Assembly (NCBI GenBank): GCA_002363955.1
Contig: DEXE01000006.1
Location: forward strand, 186,001-250,000
From: Methylophaga sp. UBA3192
GTDB lineage: Bacteria; Pseudomonadota; Gammaproteobacteria; Nitrosococcales; Methylophagaceae
Length of the DNA: 64,000 nt
Direction of reading: 5' to 3'
Part shown: piece by piece, positions 1-9,163 of the stretch
How positions within the stretch are numbered: the stretch's first letter is position 1
Layout of the letters: each line of letters opens with the position of its first letter
Position numbers and translations under genes: made by a program
The notes under the pieces: generated by a model
The model's input: the letters and a program-made list of their open reading frames with translations, nothing else
Databases searched by the model: none
What the model was told of the DNA's origin: nothing

Positions 1-147
1 ATGTAGCGTAGCAGGGTAAAGGAATATTCAAAATAGCTTGTGTTTTAATAACTTGGTCGGTAAAACTCAGAAAAAGGATTGTTCGGTAAACAATAATAAA
101 ACGATAGAAAATTAACACACGTATCTAAGGGAAATTTACGGAGTTTT

Positions 148-1851
148 ATGGAGCATCATGTCCCGCTTATCAGCACGATAGCTGCAGGCTTTGGCCTGGC
201 GCTTGTACTGGGCTTTATTGCAGAAAAAATCAATGTGCCTGCATTGGTTGGCTATCTGCTTGCCGGCATCATTATTGGCCCCAGTACCCCGGGATTTCAT
301 GCCGATGTTGATATTGCCATTCAATTATCCGAGATAGGTGTGATGCTGCTGATGTTTGGTGTCGGGTTGCATTTTTCGCTTAAAGATTTAATGGCGGTTA
401 AACGGATTGCAGTGCCCGGCGCCATAGTGCAGATGTCCATTGCAACGCTGTTAGGCACTATGCTGGCAATGAGCTGGGGGTGGACGTTTGGTGAGGGGCT
501 GGTGTTGGGCTTGTCCTTGTCGTGTGCCAGCACGGTGGTGTTATTAAAAGGCCTTGAAGCCCAAGGCGTGCTGGACACGATGAATGGACGTATTGCCGTA
601 GGCTGGTTGATTGTTGAGGATTTGGCAACGGTATTGATGCTGGTGTTATTACCTGCTTTAGCAGGTATTTTGGGCTCTAGTGATGCTGCCCTGTCTGATG
701 CGCCACTCTGGCAAACGATCAGTAAGATTTTATTGCAGGTAACAGCCTTTATTGCGGTGATGTTAATCGTTGGCCGCCGACTGTTTCCCTGGATTCTCTG
801 GCAGGTGGCTGGCACCGGTTCGCGTGAGTTGTTTACTCTGGCAACCATTACCGCAGCCATCAGTATTGCTTATGGGGCCGCGTTGCTGTTCAGCGTGTCG
901 TTTGCTCTGGGGGCTTTTTTTGCCGGTATGATGATGCGTGAGTCTGAATTCAGTCATCGGGCTGCCCAGGAATCACTGCCATTACGCGATGCATTTTCGG
1001 TGCTGTTTTTTGTAGCCGTAGGCATGTTGTTTGATCCGGCTATTTTAATAGAAGAACCACTGCATGTGCTGGCCGTCGTGGGCATCATTATTGTCGGTAA
1101 ATCCATGGCAGCCATGGCACTGACTCTGGTATTTCGCTATCCGCTTAATACAGCGTTAACCGTCGCCGCCAGCCTGGCGCAAATCGGCGAGTTTTCGTTT
1201 ATTCTGGCAGGGCTTGGGGTGACGCTGGGACTGCTGCCTCATGAAGGTATGAATCTGGTATTGGCAGGAGCCATTATTTCAATAGCCGTCAATCCTTTAT
1301 TATTCTCGGCTGTAAAACCGTTGAGGAAGTGGATATTGATGCGTTCATTTCTGGCTCGCAGACTTGAACGGCGACAAGATCCATTTGCTGAACTGCCGAT
1401 GTCGACTGAGAGTAAATTTCTTAAAGGCCAGGTCGTGTTAGTCGGGTTTGGGCGAGTAGGCAGCCGCGTGGCAGAAGCACTCAATGCACGAGATATTCCT
1501 TATGTCGTTGCGGAACAGAATCGTGAGCAGGTAGAAGCCTTGCGCAAACAGGGGATAGCTGCTGTTGCCGGTAATGCAGCAGAACCGGCTGTGTTAATTC
1601 AGGCGCATATTGCCAATGCCGCCATGCTGGTGATCGCAACACCGGATCCGGTCGATATCAGACAAATGGCCGATACCGCAAGAAAGCTGAATCCAGGAAT
1701 TGAAATAGTGTTGCGGACGTATAATGCAGCAGAAGCGCAATTGTTGACCAAAGATGGTATTGGTACAGTTTTCTTCAGTGAAGACGAATTGGCAAAAAGT
1801 ATTACCAGTCACATCACGACACGTTTTGCCCCGAATAATAATGAACACTGA
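148..1851 (+). CDS. ybaL: YbaL-type CPA2 cation/proton antiporter with RCK domain
   Basis: Predicted inner-membrane monovalent cation:proton antiporter of the CPA2/Kef family, 567 aa. About twelve hydrophobic segments fill residues 5-390. A cytoplasmic TrkA-N (RCK) Rossmann domain follows, with the nucleotide-binding motif GFGRVG at residues 433-438. No TrkA-C domain follows, which matches the length and layout of E. coli YbaL (about 560 aa). The N-terminal run LLMFGVGLHFSLKDLMAVK is strongly YbaL-like. The start has GGAG four bases upstream. The family mediates K+ or Na+/H+ exchange gated by nucleotide or redox state; the ion here is not inferable. The next gene follows after 33 bases, so cotranscription is possible. 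Confidence 0.9.
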   Translation: MEHHVPLISTIAAGFGLALVLGFIAEKINVPALVGYLLAGIIIGPSTPGFHADVDIAIQLSEIGVMLLMFGVGLHFSLKDLMAVKRIAVPGAIVQMSIATLLGTMLAMSWGWTFGEGLVLGLSLSCASTVVLLKGLEAQGVLDTMNGRIAVGWLIVEDLATVLMLVLLPALAGILGSSDAALSDAPLWQTISKILLQVTAFIAVMLIVGRRLFPWILWQVAGTGSRELFTLATITAAISIAYGAALLFSVSFALGAFFAGMMMRESEFSHRAAQESLPLRDAFSVLFFVAVGMLFDPAILIEEPLHVLAVVGIIIVGKSMAAMALTLVFRYPLNTALTVAASLAQIGEFSFILAGLGVTLGLLPHEGMNLVLAGAIISIAVNPLLFSAVKPLRKWILMRSFLARRLERRQDPFAELPMSTESKFLKGQVVLVGFGRVGSRVAEALNARDIPYVVAEQNREQVEALRKQGIAAVAGNAAEPAVLIQAHIANAAMLVIATPDPVDIRQMADTARKLNPGIEIVLRTYNAAEAQLLTKDGIGTVFFSEDELAKSITSHITTRFAPNNNEH

Positions 1852-1884
1852 CTTCTGTTGGGGAGTCTGAATTAAGAGGTCTGG

Positions 1885-3261
1885 ATGACACCTGGAAAAG
1901 ATGATTTTTGGTTCCTGCCGCTGGGAGGCTGTGGCGAAATTGGTATGAACCTGAACGTATATGGACATAACGGGCGCTGGTTGATTGTAGATTGTGGCGT
2001 TACTTTTCAGGCAGAAGTGGATGAGTTTGGGGAGCCTCTTAACAGTCAAAACCCGCCGATTCAGATGGCAGATCCACAATTTCTGATTGATCGCCGTCAA
2101 CAACTGGATGGACTGATTATTACTCACGCCCATGAAGATCATATTGGCGCAGTGCCTTATCTCTGGGAATATTTCCGCTGTCCGGTCTATACCACTGCTT
2201 TTACGGCTGAAATGCTGCGACGCAAACTGGTCGAACAGGGTATCGCAGATAAAGTGCCGGTCATTATCGTCGAAGCGGACGCCAAACGGCAGATTGGTGT
2301 GTTTCAAGTGGAATGGTTGCGATTGACGCATTCGATTCCGGAGCCATATGCATTATTAATCAGCACCGCGGTTGGGAAGGTTTTTCATACTGCGGATTGG
2401 AAGCTCGATAATGCCCCGGTTGTTGGTCAGGCTTATGATGCAGCTGCATTTCAGAAACTGGCGGAATATCAGGTGGATGCAATGGTCTGTGATTCGACCA
2501 ATGCGAATGTTCAGGGGTGGTCTGAATCCGAAGCCAATCTCTATAAAGGGCTGAAATTCCATGTAGAACAAGCGAAAGGCCGGGTCGTTGTTGCCTGTTT
2601 TGGCAGTAATATCGCCAGATTACATACCCTGGCCGGTATCGCTGAAGAAACCGGTCGGCATCTTGGTTTATTAGGGCGCTCCTTAATCAATACCGTCTCA
2701 GCAGCCAAAAATGTTGGTCTCTGGACCAGTGTAAAAACATCAGTAGATTCGGCTCATTTGGGGTACTTGCCTGCGCATACGGTTTTATTGGTTGCGACCG
2801 GTAGTCAGGGTGAACCTCGAACAGCGCTCAATCGATTAAGTCTGAACAGCTTTCGGGATTTGCAATTGTCACCTGGTGATACCGTTATTTTTAGCTCGAA
2901 AGTGATTCCCGGTAATGAGTTGGCTATTGCTGCATTGATTGAACGGCTCAAGGCCATGCAGGTGGATGTGATTGATATGGACAACAGTGCGTTGCCCATT
3001 CACGCTTCGGGACACCCTGCCAGTGAAGAATTGAAAACCATGTATCAGTGGGTTCAGCCACAATGTGCGATTCCGGTACATGGCGAATTAATGCATATGA
3101 AAGCCAATGCCAAAATCGCCAAAGCCAGCGGGGTGAGGCGGCAATTACTGGGTCAGAATGGTGATCTGTTTTATATCTCGCCAGTGAATGGCATCAGGCG
3201 TGGCGCAGTTAAAACAGGAAGATGGGGCCTGTTTGATCGTAAGACGTTAAAAAAACTGTAA
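1885..3261 (+). CDS. RNase J-like metallo-beta-lactamase fold ribonuclease
   Basis: A 458-aa beta-CASP metallo-beta-lactamase protein resembling ribonuclease J, a two-metal enzyme with endo- and 5'-exoribonuclease activity in RNA turnover. Visible motifs are LGGCGEIGMN near the N terminus, the metal-binding THAHEDH (His81, His83, Asp85, His86), HASGHPASEEL, and IPVHGELMHMKANA near the C terminus, all typical of RNase J. It is about 100 aa shorter than Bacillus RNase J1 because the C-terminal domain is missing, as in other proteobacterial short forms. AAGAGG lies five bases before the ATG. RNase J is uncommon in gammaproteobacteria. The exact substrate is unproven. Confidence 0.85.
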   Translation: MTPGKDDFWFLPLGGCGEIGMNLNVYGHNGRWLIVDCGVTFQAEVDEFGEPLNSQNPPIQMADPQFLIDRRQQLDGLIITHAHEDHIGAVPYLWEYFRCPVYTTAFTAEMLRRKLVEQGIADKVPVIIVEADAKRQIGVFQVEWLRLTHSIPEPYALLISTAVGKVFHTADWKLDNAPVVGQAYDAAAFQKLAEYQVDAMVCDSTNANVQGWSESEANLYKGLKFHVEQAKGRVVVACFGSNIARLHTLAGIAEETGRHLGLLGRSLINTVSAAKNVGLWTSVKTSVDSAHLGYLPAHTVLLVATGSQGEPRTALNRLSLNSFRDLQLSPGDTVIFSSKVIPGNELAIAALIERLKAMQVDVIDMDNSALPIHASGHPASEELKTMYQWVQPQCAIPVHGELMHMKANAKIAKASGVRRQLLGQNGDLFYISPVNGIRRGAVKTGRWGLFDRKTLKKL

Positions 3262-3262
3262 T

Positions 3263-3478
3263 TTACGCCTCAGCATCAAATGAGGGGCCGCGCCGCTCTG
3301 ATGAAACCCGTCTTTCAATCAGGGTTTTCTGCTTGCGTTTGCGCCGTTCACGACGCTGCCGCCGGTCTTCCTGAATGCTAGGCTGGGTTTTATCCGCAGC
3401 AGGTTGCCCAGGGTTTACCGGATGTGTGCTATAGGTTATTAAAAAATTGTTATGATAAATTCGTGAAATATCCATCAT
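3263..3478 (-). CDS. Arg-rich small hypothetical protein
   Basis: A 71-aa reading frame tail-to-tail with the RNase J-like gene, one base apart. The N-terminal half (DISRIYHNNFLITYSTHPVN) looks like an ordinary conserved segment. The C-terminal half is extremely basic, with repeated ERRKRKQ and ERRVSSERRG-type runs that could bind nucleic acid. AGG lies about five bases upstream of the start on the minus strand. I judge it real because it fills an otherwise empty gap exactly, has a ribosome site, and its ERR/DRR repeats recall small conserved gammaproteobacterial proteins. No function is assigned. Confidence 0.55.
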   Translation of the reverse strand: MMDISRIYHNNFLITYSTHPVNPGQPAADKTQPSIQEDRRQRRERRKRKQKTLIERRVSSERRGPSFDAEA

Positions 3479-3586
3479 ATTGACCTAACTTTTGTTAACG
3501 CTTAAATCATAGCGGTCTGATTTAATATATCTTTAATTTTTTCATCAAGTTAACGCTGACTTCAACCTTTGAGACATGGAAAATAA

Positions 3587-4510
3587 ATGAAAGATTCGCT
3601 GAAAATAGGCCTGGCCTTAGGGAGCGGTGCGGCGCGAGGTTGGGCACATATTGGCGTGATTAATGCTCTGAAGAATGCTGGGATTAAACCCGATGTAGTG
3701 GTGGGAACTTCTATCGGCGCGTTGGTTGGAGCAGCTTATCTCAGTAACAAATTACCTGATCTGCAACAGCGATTGCTTAAACTGACCAAGCTCGAAACGG
3801 CACGTTTTTTCAATATCGGATTTCCGTTTAACGGCGTCGTCAATAAAGACAAATTGCATGAATTTCTAACGCTATATGTTGCTGACGAAACAGTATTAAT
3901 TGAGTCATTGCCAGAACGTTATGCCAGTGTTGCAACGCATCTTCATTCGGGACAGGAAGTGTGGAACACCGAGGGCAAATTACTGGAAGCTGTCTGGTCG
4001 TCAATTTCGTTGCCTGGTTTGTTTCCGGCGATTAAACATCATGGTCGCTGGTTGATCGATGGTGGACTAGTGAACCCTGTCCCTGTATCTGTATGCCGTG
4101 CCCTGGGAGCCGATATCGTGATTGCAGTGAATCTGAATGGCGATATTTTAGGGAAACATCTGCATCAAAATCCTCCCGTTACAAAGAATGATCAGAGCGC
4201 CAGTTTGCTTGGTAACCGTATCAGTGAATTTATAACCAATTACACTGGAAATCTTTTTGCTGAGGATAAACCTCCCAAAGAAGATGTGCCGGATATGTTT
4301 GCCGCGATTGCTGCATCAGTGAATATAACTCAGGACAGGATCACCCGCAGTCGCATGGCAGGTGACCCGCCGGATGTGTTATTACAGCCGCGCTTATCAC
4401 ATATCGGGTTGCTGGAGTTTTACCGGGCAGCCGAAGCCATAGAGGCTGGGGCAAAAAGTGTCGACAAAAACCTGGCGGAAATTCAGTTCTGTCTGGGGCA
4501 ACGTGATTAG
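3587..4510 (+). CDS. rssA: Patatin-like phospholipase, RssA family
   Basis: A 307-aa cytoplasmic patatin-like acyl hydrolase. The oxyanion-hole region GSGAARGWAHIG is at residues 12-23, the nucleophile elbow GTSIG is at 40-44 (Ser42), and the catalytic Asp is in the DGG motif (Asp158), so the Ser-Asp dyad is intact. Length and motif context match E. coli RssA/YchK (about 300 aa). Family members hydrolyse phospholipid or other acyl esters; the natural substrate of RssA-type proteins is not established. It stands alone, with 180 non-coding bases before the ABC transporter genes. Confidence 0.85.
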   Translation: MKDSLKIGLALGSGAARGWAHIGVINALKNAGIKPDVVVGTSIGALVGAAYLSNKLPDLQQRLLKLTKLETARFFNIGFPFNGVVNKDKLHEFLTLYVADETVLIESLPERYASVATHLHSGQEVWNTEGKLLEAVWSSISLPGLFPAIKHHGRWLIDGGLVNPVPVSVCRALGADIVIAVNLNGDILGKHLHQNPPVTKNDQSASLLGNRISEFITNYTGNLFAEDKPPKEDVPDMFAAIAASVNITQDRITRSRMAGDPPDVLLQPRLSHIGLLEFYRAAEAIEAGAKSVDKNLAEIQFCLGQRD

Positions 4511-4690
4511 CTGATTCGTCTGCTGTGAAAAATTTAGCAAGTGTTAAGAACCAATTTAAATTTGAAACTGTCATGTCGTGAAGCTGGATTTTTAGTAGAA
4601 ACCTGCTGACAGCGGTCGCACAAACTGTCAGTCTGGGCAAAACAATCAACAAAAATAACGCAAATCTACAGAGATATAGGCAAATAAAGC

Positions 4691-6571
4691 ATGAAAAATG
4701 GAATTGAGGGGATCAGTAAGCTCTGGTTTTGGCTGGCATTAAGTCTGTTTGTAGTGATGTTTCTGCTATTGATGGTTCAGATAGACAGACAATGGACCAG
4801 GATGAATGAAATGACGCGGATCATGGAGGAGCAGGCTAAAGACATTCGTGCAACCCGGGGGCTTTTGCGTAATCTGGAGCAAACGCTGCGTACGGCGGAG
4901 TTTAGCCGTAACCCGAACAGCCAGCCGGTCAGCCCCAAAGATATCAGAGGCACAGATGCATTTGAACGAGCGCGTCTGGCCGCTGAAAAAGAAGATTATG
5001 CACAAGGTGACTGGCTGATGATGGCCTTCGCCAGTAACATCCGCACACTGACCCCATTAGTCTCCGCGGATGCCTATTCTTCAGAAGTGCAACAATATGT
5101 CCTGGAATCATTACTGGTCAGAAACCCGGACACATTGGAATGGAATGGTTTATTGGCTGAAGACTGGTCTACGTCTTCAGACGGTCTGACGATTACTTTT
5201 GCATTACGCCGGGATATTACGTTTTCCGATGGAGAGCCATTAACTGCCAGGGATGTCGAGTTTACCTTTAACTTCATCATGAACGAGGCGATTGCCGCTC
5301 CTCGCAGTCGTGCCTACTTATCCAGAATGGAGCGTGTTACTGCGCTGGATGATTATCATGTGGAATTTGTATTCAAAGAACCGTATTTCAATAGTCTCCA
5401 ACTAGCGGGCAGTATTGATGTTTTGCCTGAACATTTTTATGGTCGATTTCTCGATGATCCTCAAACCTTTAATGAAAGCCGTGGTTTATTACTTGGTTCA
5501 GGTCCGTTCCGTTTAAGTAACCCTGAAGGCTGGTCTCCGGATAAAGGTGTCGTTGAGCTGGTGCGTAATCCTCGCTACTGGGGACCGGTCAGTGCGTCAT
5601 TTGATCGAATAGTCTGGCGCATTATCGAAAACGACAGCGCACGACTGACTACTTTCCGTAACGGTGATATTGATGTTTATAGCGCCCGTCCACGTGAGTA
5701 TCAGAATTTGCTCGATGACGAGGGCATTACAGAGCGTAGTCAGAATTTTGAATATATGAGTCCAACAGCCGGTTACAGCTTTATTGCCTGGAATCAGGAA
5801 CGTGGCGGTGAAAAGACCATTTTTGCCGACAAACGGGTGCGTATGGCAATGTCCATGCTGACTGATGTAGATAGAGTGCTGGAAGAGATTTTCCTCGGTT
5901 ATGGTCAGCCTGCTGCCAGTCCGTTTATGCCGGGTTCAGCCCAGCACGATGAAGCCAATCAGGCGATCGGTCATAACATCGATAGAGCCAGAGAGTTATT
6001 GCTGGAAGCTGGTTTTCAGGACAGTAATAATGACGGCATTCTGGAAACACCAGATGGTGAGAAATTTGAATTTTCGCTGACCTATTTTCAGGACAGTGAC
6101 GATACCCGGCGGATGGTGCTGTTTCTACGCGATTTATATGCGCGCTCCGGCATTATCATGAAACCGAATCCAACTGAGTGGTCGGTGATGGTGGAAAACA
6201 TTCAACAAAAAAACTTTGATGCCATTACTTTGGCCTGGACCTCGGGCATTGAAATCGATATTTACCAGATGTTTCATTCCAGCCAGACAGTCGAAGGTGG
6301 TGATAACTTTATCAATTATCGCAACCCTGAGCTTGATGCCATCATTGATGCTGCCCGTGCAGAAGTAAAAGAAGAAGAAAGAATGAAACTCTGGCATCAG
6401 GCAGAGAAAATTCTGGTGGATGAGCAACCCTATACCTTCCTGTTCCGCCGTAATACCATGGCATTTATTGATCGACGTATCCATAACCTGCAAAAAACCG
6501 GTCTGGGTCTGAATCTGATGAGTGTTCCGGTAGAGATATATGTGCCGGCTGAACTGCAGCATAGACGTTAG
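4691..6571 (+). CDS. Membrane-anchored peptide-type ABC substrate-binding protein (SBP_bac_5)
   Basis: A 626-aa extracellular solute-binding protein of family 5 (DppA/OppA/YejA type). Residues about 11-29 form one hydrophobic helix with no clear signal-peptidase site, followed by a charged helical, probably coiled-coil stretch (about 33-70). It therefore seems tethered to the inner membrane instead of released to the periplasm. The binding domain runs from about residue 100, with signature blocks such as LAEDWSTSSDGLTITFALR and GSGPFRL. It is the first gene of a four-gene cluster ending with a fused double ATPase. Substrate is probably a peptide or peptide-like compound, but not determinable here. 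No strong ribosome site is seen. Confidence 0.85.
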   Translation: MKNGIEGISKLWFWLALSLFVVMFLLLMVQIDRQWTRMNEMTRIMEEQAKDIRATRGLLRNLEQTLRTAEFSRNPNSQPVSPKDIRGTDAFERARLAAEKEDYAQGDWLMMAFASNIRTLTPLVSADAYSSEVQQYVLESLLVRNPDTLEWNGLLAEDWSTSSDGLTITFALRRDITFSDGEPLTARDVEFTFNFIMNEAIAAPRSRAYLSRMERVTALDDYHVEFVFKEPYFNSLQLAGSIDVLPEHFYGRFLDDPQTFNESRGLLLGSGPFRLSNPEGWSPDKGVVELVRNPRYWGPVSASFDRIVWRIIENDSARLTTFRNGDIDVYSARPREYQNLLDDEGITERSQNFEYMSPTAGYSFIAWNQERGGEKTIFADKRVRMAMSMLTDVDRVLEEIFLGYGQPAASPFMPGSAQHDEANQAIGHNIDRARELLLEAGFQDSNNDGILETPDGEKFEFSLTYFQDSDDTRRMVLFLRDLYARSGIIMKPNPTEWSVMVENIQQKNFDAITLAWTSGIEIDIYQMFHSSQTVEGGDNFINYRNPELDAIIDAARAEVKEEERMKLWHQAEKILVDEQPYTFLFRRNTMAFIDRRIHNLQKTGLGLNLMSVPVEIYVPAELQHRR

Positions 6572-6591
6572 TTAAGCAGGCCAAGACCATC

Positions 6592-7974
6592 ATGCTGAAT
6601 TATTTGCTGAGACGCATCTTGTTGATGATCCCGACCTTGCTCGGTATCACTATTGTTGTGTTTACCGTGATGGCTGCTGCACCGGGAGGGATCAGTGCCC
6701 AATCGCTGGTGGACGGCATGGAGCTGGAGCCGCAAAGCCGCCAGGCGCTGGAAGACTATTACAATAAACTTTACGGATTGGATAAACCGGCTCCGGTGCA
6801 ATATGTTCGCTGGCTGAATAATATTTCACCAATTGGATTTAAACGCCTGCCGGACGGCACCTTTGGCGAATTTTCATTGTGGAAAGGCACTGATCTGGGT
6901 ACCAGTTTCCGTTATGGCAGACCGGTTACTGATATGATTGCTGAACGGCTGCCAATCACCTTGTTACTCAATCTGATTTCTATCCCGCTCATATACGCCC
7001 TGGCCATTGGAATTGGTGTGCAGGCCGCACGCCAACGTGGCGGCCGATTTGATGTGACATCGAATATTCTGCTGCTTGGACTGTGGTCAGTCCCTAGCAT
7101 GCTGGCCGGTGTTCTGTTTATTGGTTTTTTTGCGTCGGAACAATACTGGCGATGGTTTCCTACCGGTGGTCTGATGCGAAGAGAGACTGCTGACCAGACT
7201 TTCCTGCCGTTAATGACCAGTATGGGTGATGTGTTCATTACGTTTGCCTGTGTGGCATTGCTCACCGTTCTGCTTATCAGCGCCGTGGTGACCTTTTCAT
7301 TGAAAATCAGACAATTCGCCGGTCTTATTGTCGGTGGTTTATTGGGTTATGCCATGGCATTTAATCTCAATGGTGATCTGTTTGGCTTATTGCATGTGTT
7401 GCTTATTCCTTCAATGGCTATGCTGGTCAGACTCTTCGCAGGATTGGGTAATATCGCACTGCGAATTGTCATTACCGGTGGATTTGCGGTGGGGTTTGGT
7501 TTGGCTTTAGCCGGATTGTTTGGTGTGCAGGTGGTACAGGGGGGCTATTTGCTGGATCGTCTATGGCATCTGGTGTTACCGGTAATTGCCCTGTCATATG
7601 GAGGTCTGGCATTTCTGGCCAAATTGACACGCTCATCGCTACTGGAAAATCTGGCCGCAGATTATGCGCGTACCGCTCGAGCCAAAGGTGTGGATGAAGA
7701 AACCGTATTGTGGCGGCATGTATTTCGGAATTCGCTTTTACCGTTGATCACTGTTTCAGCAACATTACTACCCAGTTTATTGGCGGGTTCGGTCATCGTT
7801 GAAAGCATTTTCAGTATCGATGGAATGGGCAAGCTGGCGGTTGAAGCTGTCCAGACCCGCGATCGGGAGCTGGTGTTATCGGTGACACTGATTTCCGGTC
7901 TGCTGACGCTAGTTGGTTATTTGTTGGCTGATATTGCCTACGCAATTGTTGATCCGAGGGTCAGTTATGACTGA
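6592..7974 (+). CDS. ABC transporter permease, DppB/YejB type, enlarged
   Basis: Inner-membrane permease of the peptide/nickel ABC class, 460 aa. The usual DppB N terminus (MLNYLLRRILLMIPTLLGIT) and the C-terminal EAA loop (DYARTARAKGVDEETVLWRH) are intact. It is over 100 aa longer than ordinary family members (310-365 aa). The excess lies at about residues 210-325 and appears to contain four extra hydrophobic helices between core helices. Its last eight bases overlap the next permease (ATGACTGA), indicating translational coupling in the operon. Confidence 0.85.
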   Translation: MLNYLLRRILLMIPTLLGITIVVFTVMAAAPGGISAQSLVDGMELEPQSRQALEDYYNKLYGLDKPAPVQYVRWLNNISPIGFKRLPDGTFGEFSLWKGTDLGTSFRYGRPVTDMIAERLPITLLLNLISIPLIYALAIGIGVQAARQRGGRFDVTSNILLLGLWSVPSMLAGVLFIGFFASEQYWRWFPTGGLMRRETADQTFLPLMTSMGDVFITFACVALLTVLLISAVVTFSLKIRQFAGLIVGGLLGYAMAFNLNGDLFGLLHVLLIPSMAMLVRLFAGLGNIALRIVITGGFAVGFGLALAGLFGVQVVQGGYLLDRLWHLVLPVIALSYGGLAFLAKLTRSSLLENLAADYARTARAKGVDEETVLWRHVFRNSLLPLITVSATLLPSLLAGSVIVESIFSIDGMGKLAVEAVQTRDRELVLSVTLISGLLTLVGYLLADIAYAIVDPRVSYD

Positions 7975-9163
7975 GCAAGTCGTCGAAGTTCCAGTCAAGC
8001 AGCCATCCAAATCCTGGACTCAACAGGTTGCTTCATCATTATTGAAAAGAACCAGTGCCAAAATAGGTCTGGCCTGGATAGGCTTGTTAGTTGTTATCGC
8101 CACGTTTTCACCGTTTCTGGCAAACAGTCATCCACTTTACCTGGTGGTTGATGGGCAGGCGACCAGTCCATTACTCAAGCATATGGAAGCACTGGACTGG
8201 ATTTGGCTGAGTGGATTTTTTATTACGCTGGTGATTTCTGCGTTTTCAGTTGTGCTGTGGAAAAAGATTTTGTTATGGCTGGCGAGCATGGCGATGGTTT
8301 CATTTATTGCCTATTCGACTGTGTCACCACCTGTTCTGGTGGTTTATGAACAGTACCGTGAACTGGAAACGGCTGGTAAAGTTGAAAACATCATCCGTGT
8401 ACCGATTCCGTACTCGGCAAAAGATTATTTACGTGATTATGCGGATACCGGCATTGAATCGCCTTTGTCTGCTGGAGAAAGAACACACTGGATGGGTACC
8501 GATGAAAATGGTGCAGATGTAGCATCGCGGATGATTCATGCATCACGGATTGCCTTGGGGATTGGTTTTATTGCTACCGGTATTGCGTTGGTTATCGGCA
8601 CAATAATTGGCGGTTTGATGGGCTATTTTTCCGGCATTGTCGATATCATTGGCATGCGCCTAGTGGAAATCTTTGAAGCTATACCGACCTTGTTCCTGCT
8701 GTTGTCATTTGTTGCTTTTTTCGGACGATCTATTTACATGATGATGGTCATTATCGGCATCACCGCCTGGTCAGGCTATGCACGGTATGTACGCGCGGAG
8801 TTTCTCAAACTGCGTCAACAGGACTTTGTTCAAGCGGCAATCGCCAGTGGTTTGCCATTACGATCGATTTTATTCCGCCATATGCTGCCCAACGGTCTGG
8901 CGCCGTTGCTGGTCGCTACCAGTTTTGGTGTTGCCTCTGCGATTCTGGCTGAAGCGACATTAAGCTTTCTGGGGTTGGGGCTGGTTGATGATCCTTCCTG
9001 GGGACAATTGTTGAATCAGGCCGTTCAATCTTCGACATTTAACTGGTGGTTGGCCGTTTTCCCGGGTGGGGCAATCTTTATGACCGTATTTGCCTATAAT
9101 TTGTTGGGTGAATCACTGCGTGATGCGGTAGATCCCCATACCAGTCGGGGTATGCAGTCATGA
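7967..9163 (+). CDS. ABC transporter permease, DppC/YejE type
   Basis: Second inner-membrane permease of the peptide-type ABC transporter, about 398 aa from the ATG at 7967, which has GAGGG six bases upstream; an earlier in-frame ATG lies deep inside the preceding gene and is rejected. The DppC family core is clear: HWMGTDENGADVASRMI, then the EAA-loop region FVQAAIASGLPLRSILFRH, then LSFLGLGL and WGQLL. Between the first helix and the core (about residues 60-115) there are two extra hydrophobic segments, paralleling the enlarged partner permease. The stop overlaps the start of the ATPase gene by four bases (ATGA). Confidence 0.85.
   Translation: MTEQVVEVPVKQPSKSWTQQVASSLLKRTSAKIGLAWIGLLVVIATFSPFLANSHPLYLVVDGQATSPLLKHMEALDWIWLSGFFITLVISAFSVVLWKKILLWLASMAMVSFIAYSTVSPPVLVVYEQYRELETAGKVENIIRVPIPYSAKDYLRDYADTGIESPLSAGERTHWMGTDENGADVASRMIHASRIALGIGFIATGIALVIGTIIGGLMGYFSGIVDIIGMRLVEIFEAIPTLFLLLSFVAFFGRSIYMMMVIIGITAWSGYARYVRAEFLKLRQQDFVQAAIASGLPLRSILFRHMLPNGLAPLLVATSFGVASAILAEATLSFLGLGLVDDPSWGQLLNQAVQSSTFNWWLAVFPGGAIFMTVFAYNLLGESLRDAVDPHTSRGMQS

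Noticed and set aside
4606..4631. Hairpin CTGACAG/CTGTCAG as a terminator after the patatin gene
   Set aside because: Twelve-base loop, short stem and no T tract follow it.
4691..4780. Cleavable signal peptide on the peptide-binding protein
   Set aside because: The hydrophobic helix is followed by charged helical sequence with no A-x-A site or lipobox, so a membrane anchor is more likely.
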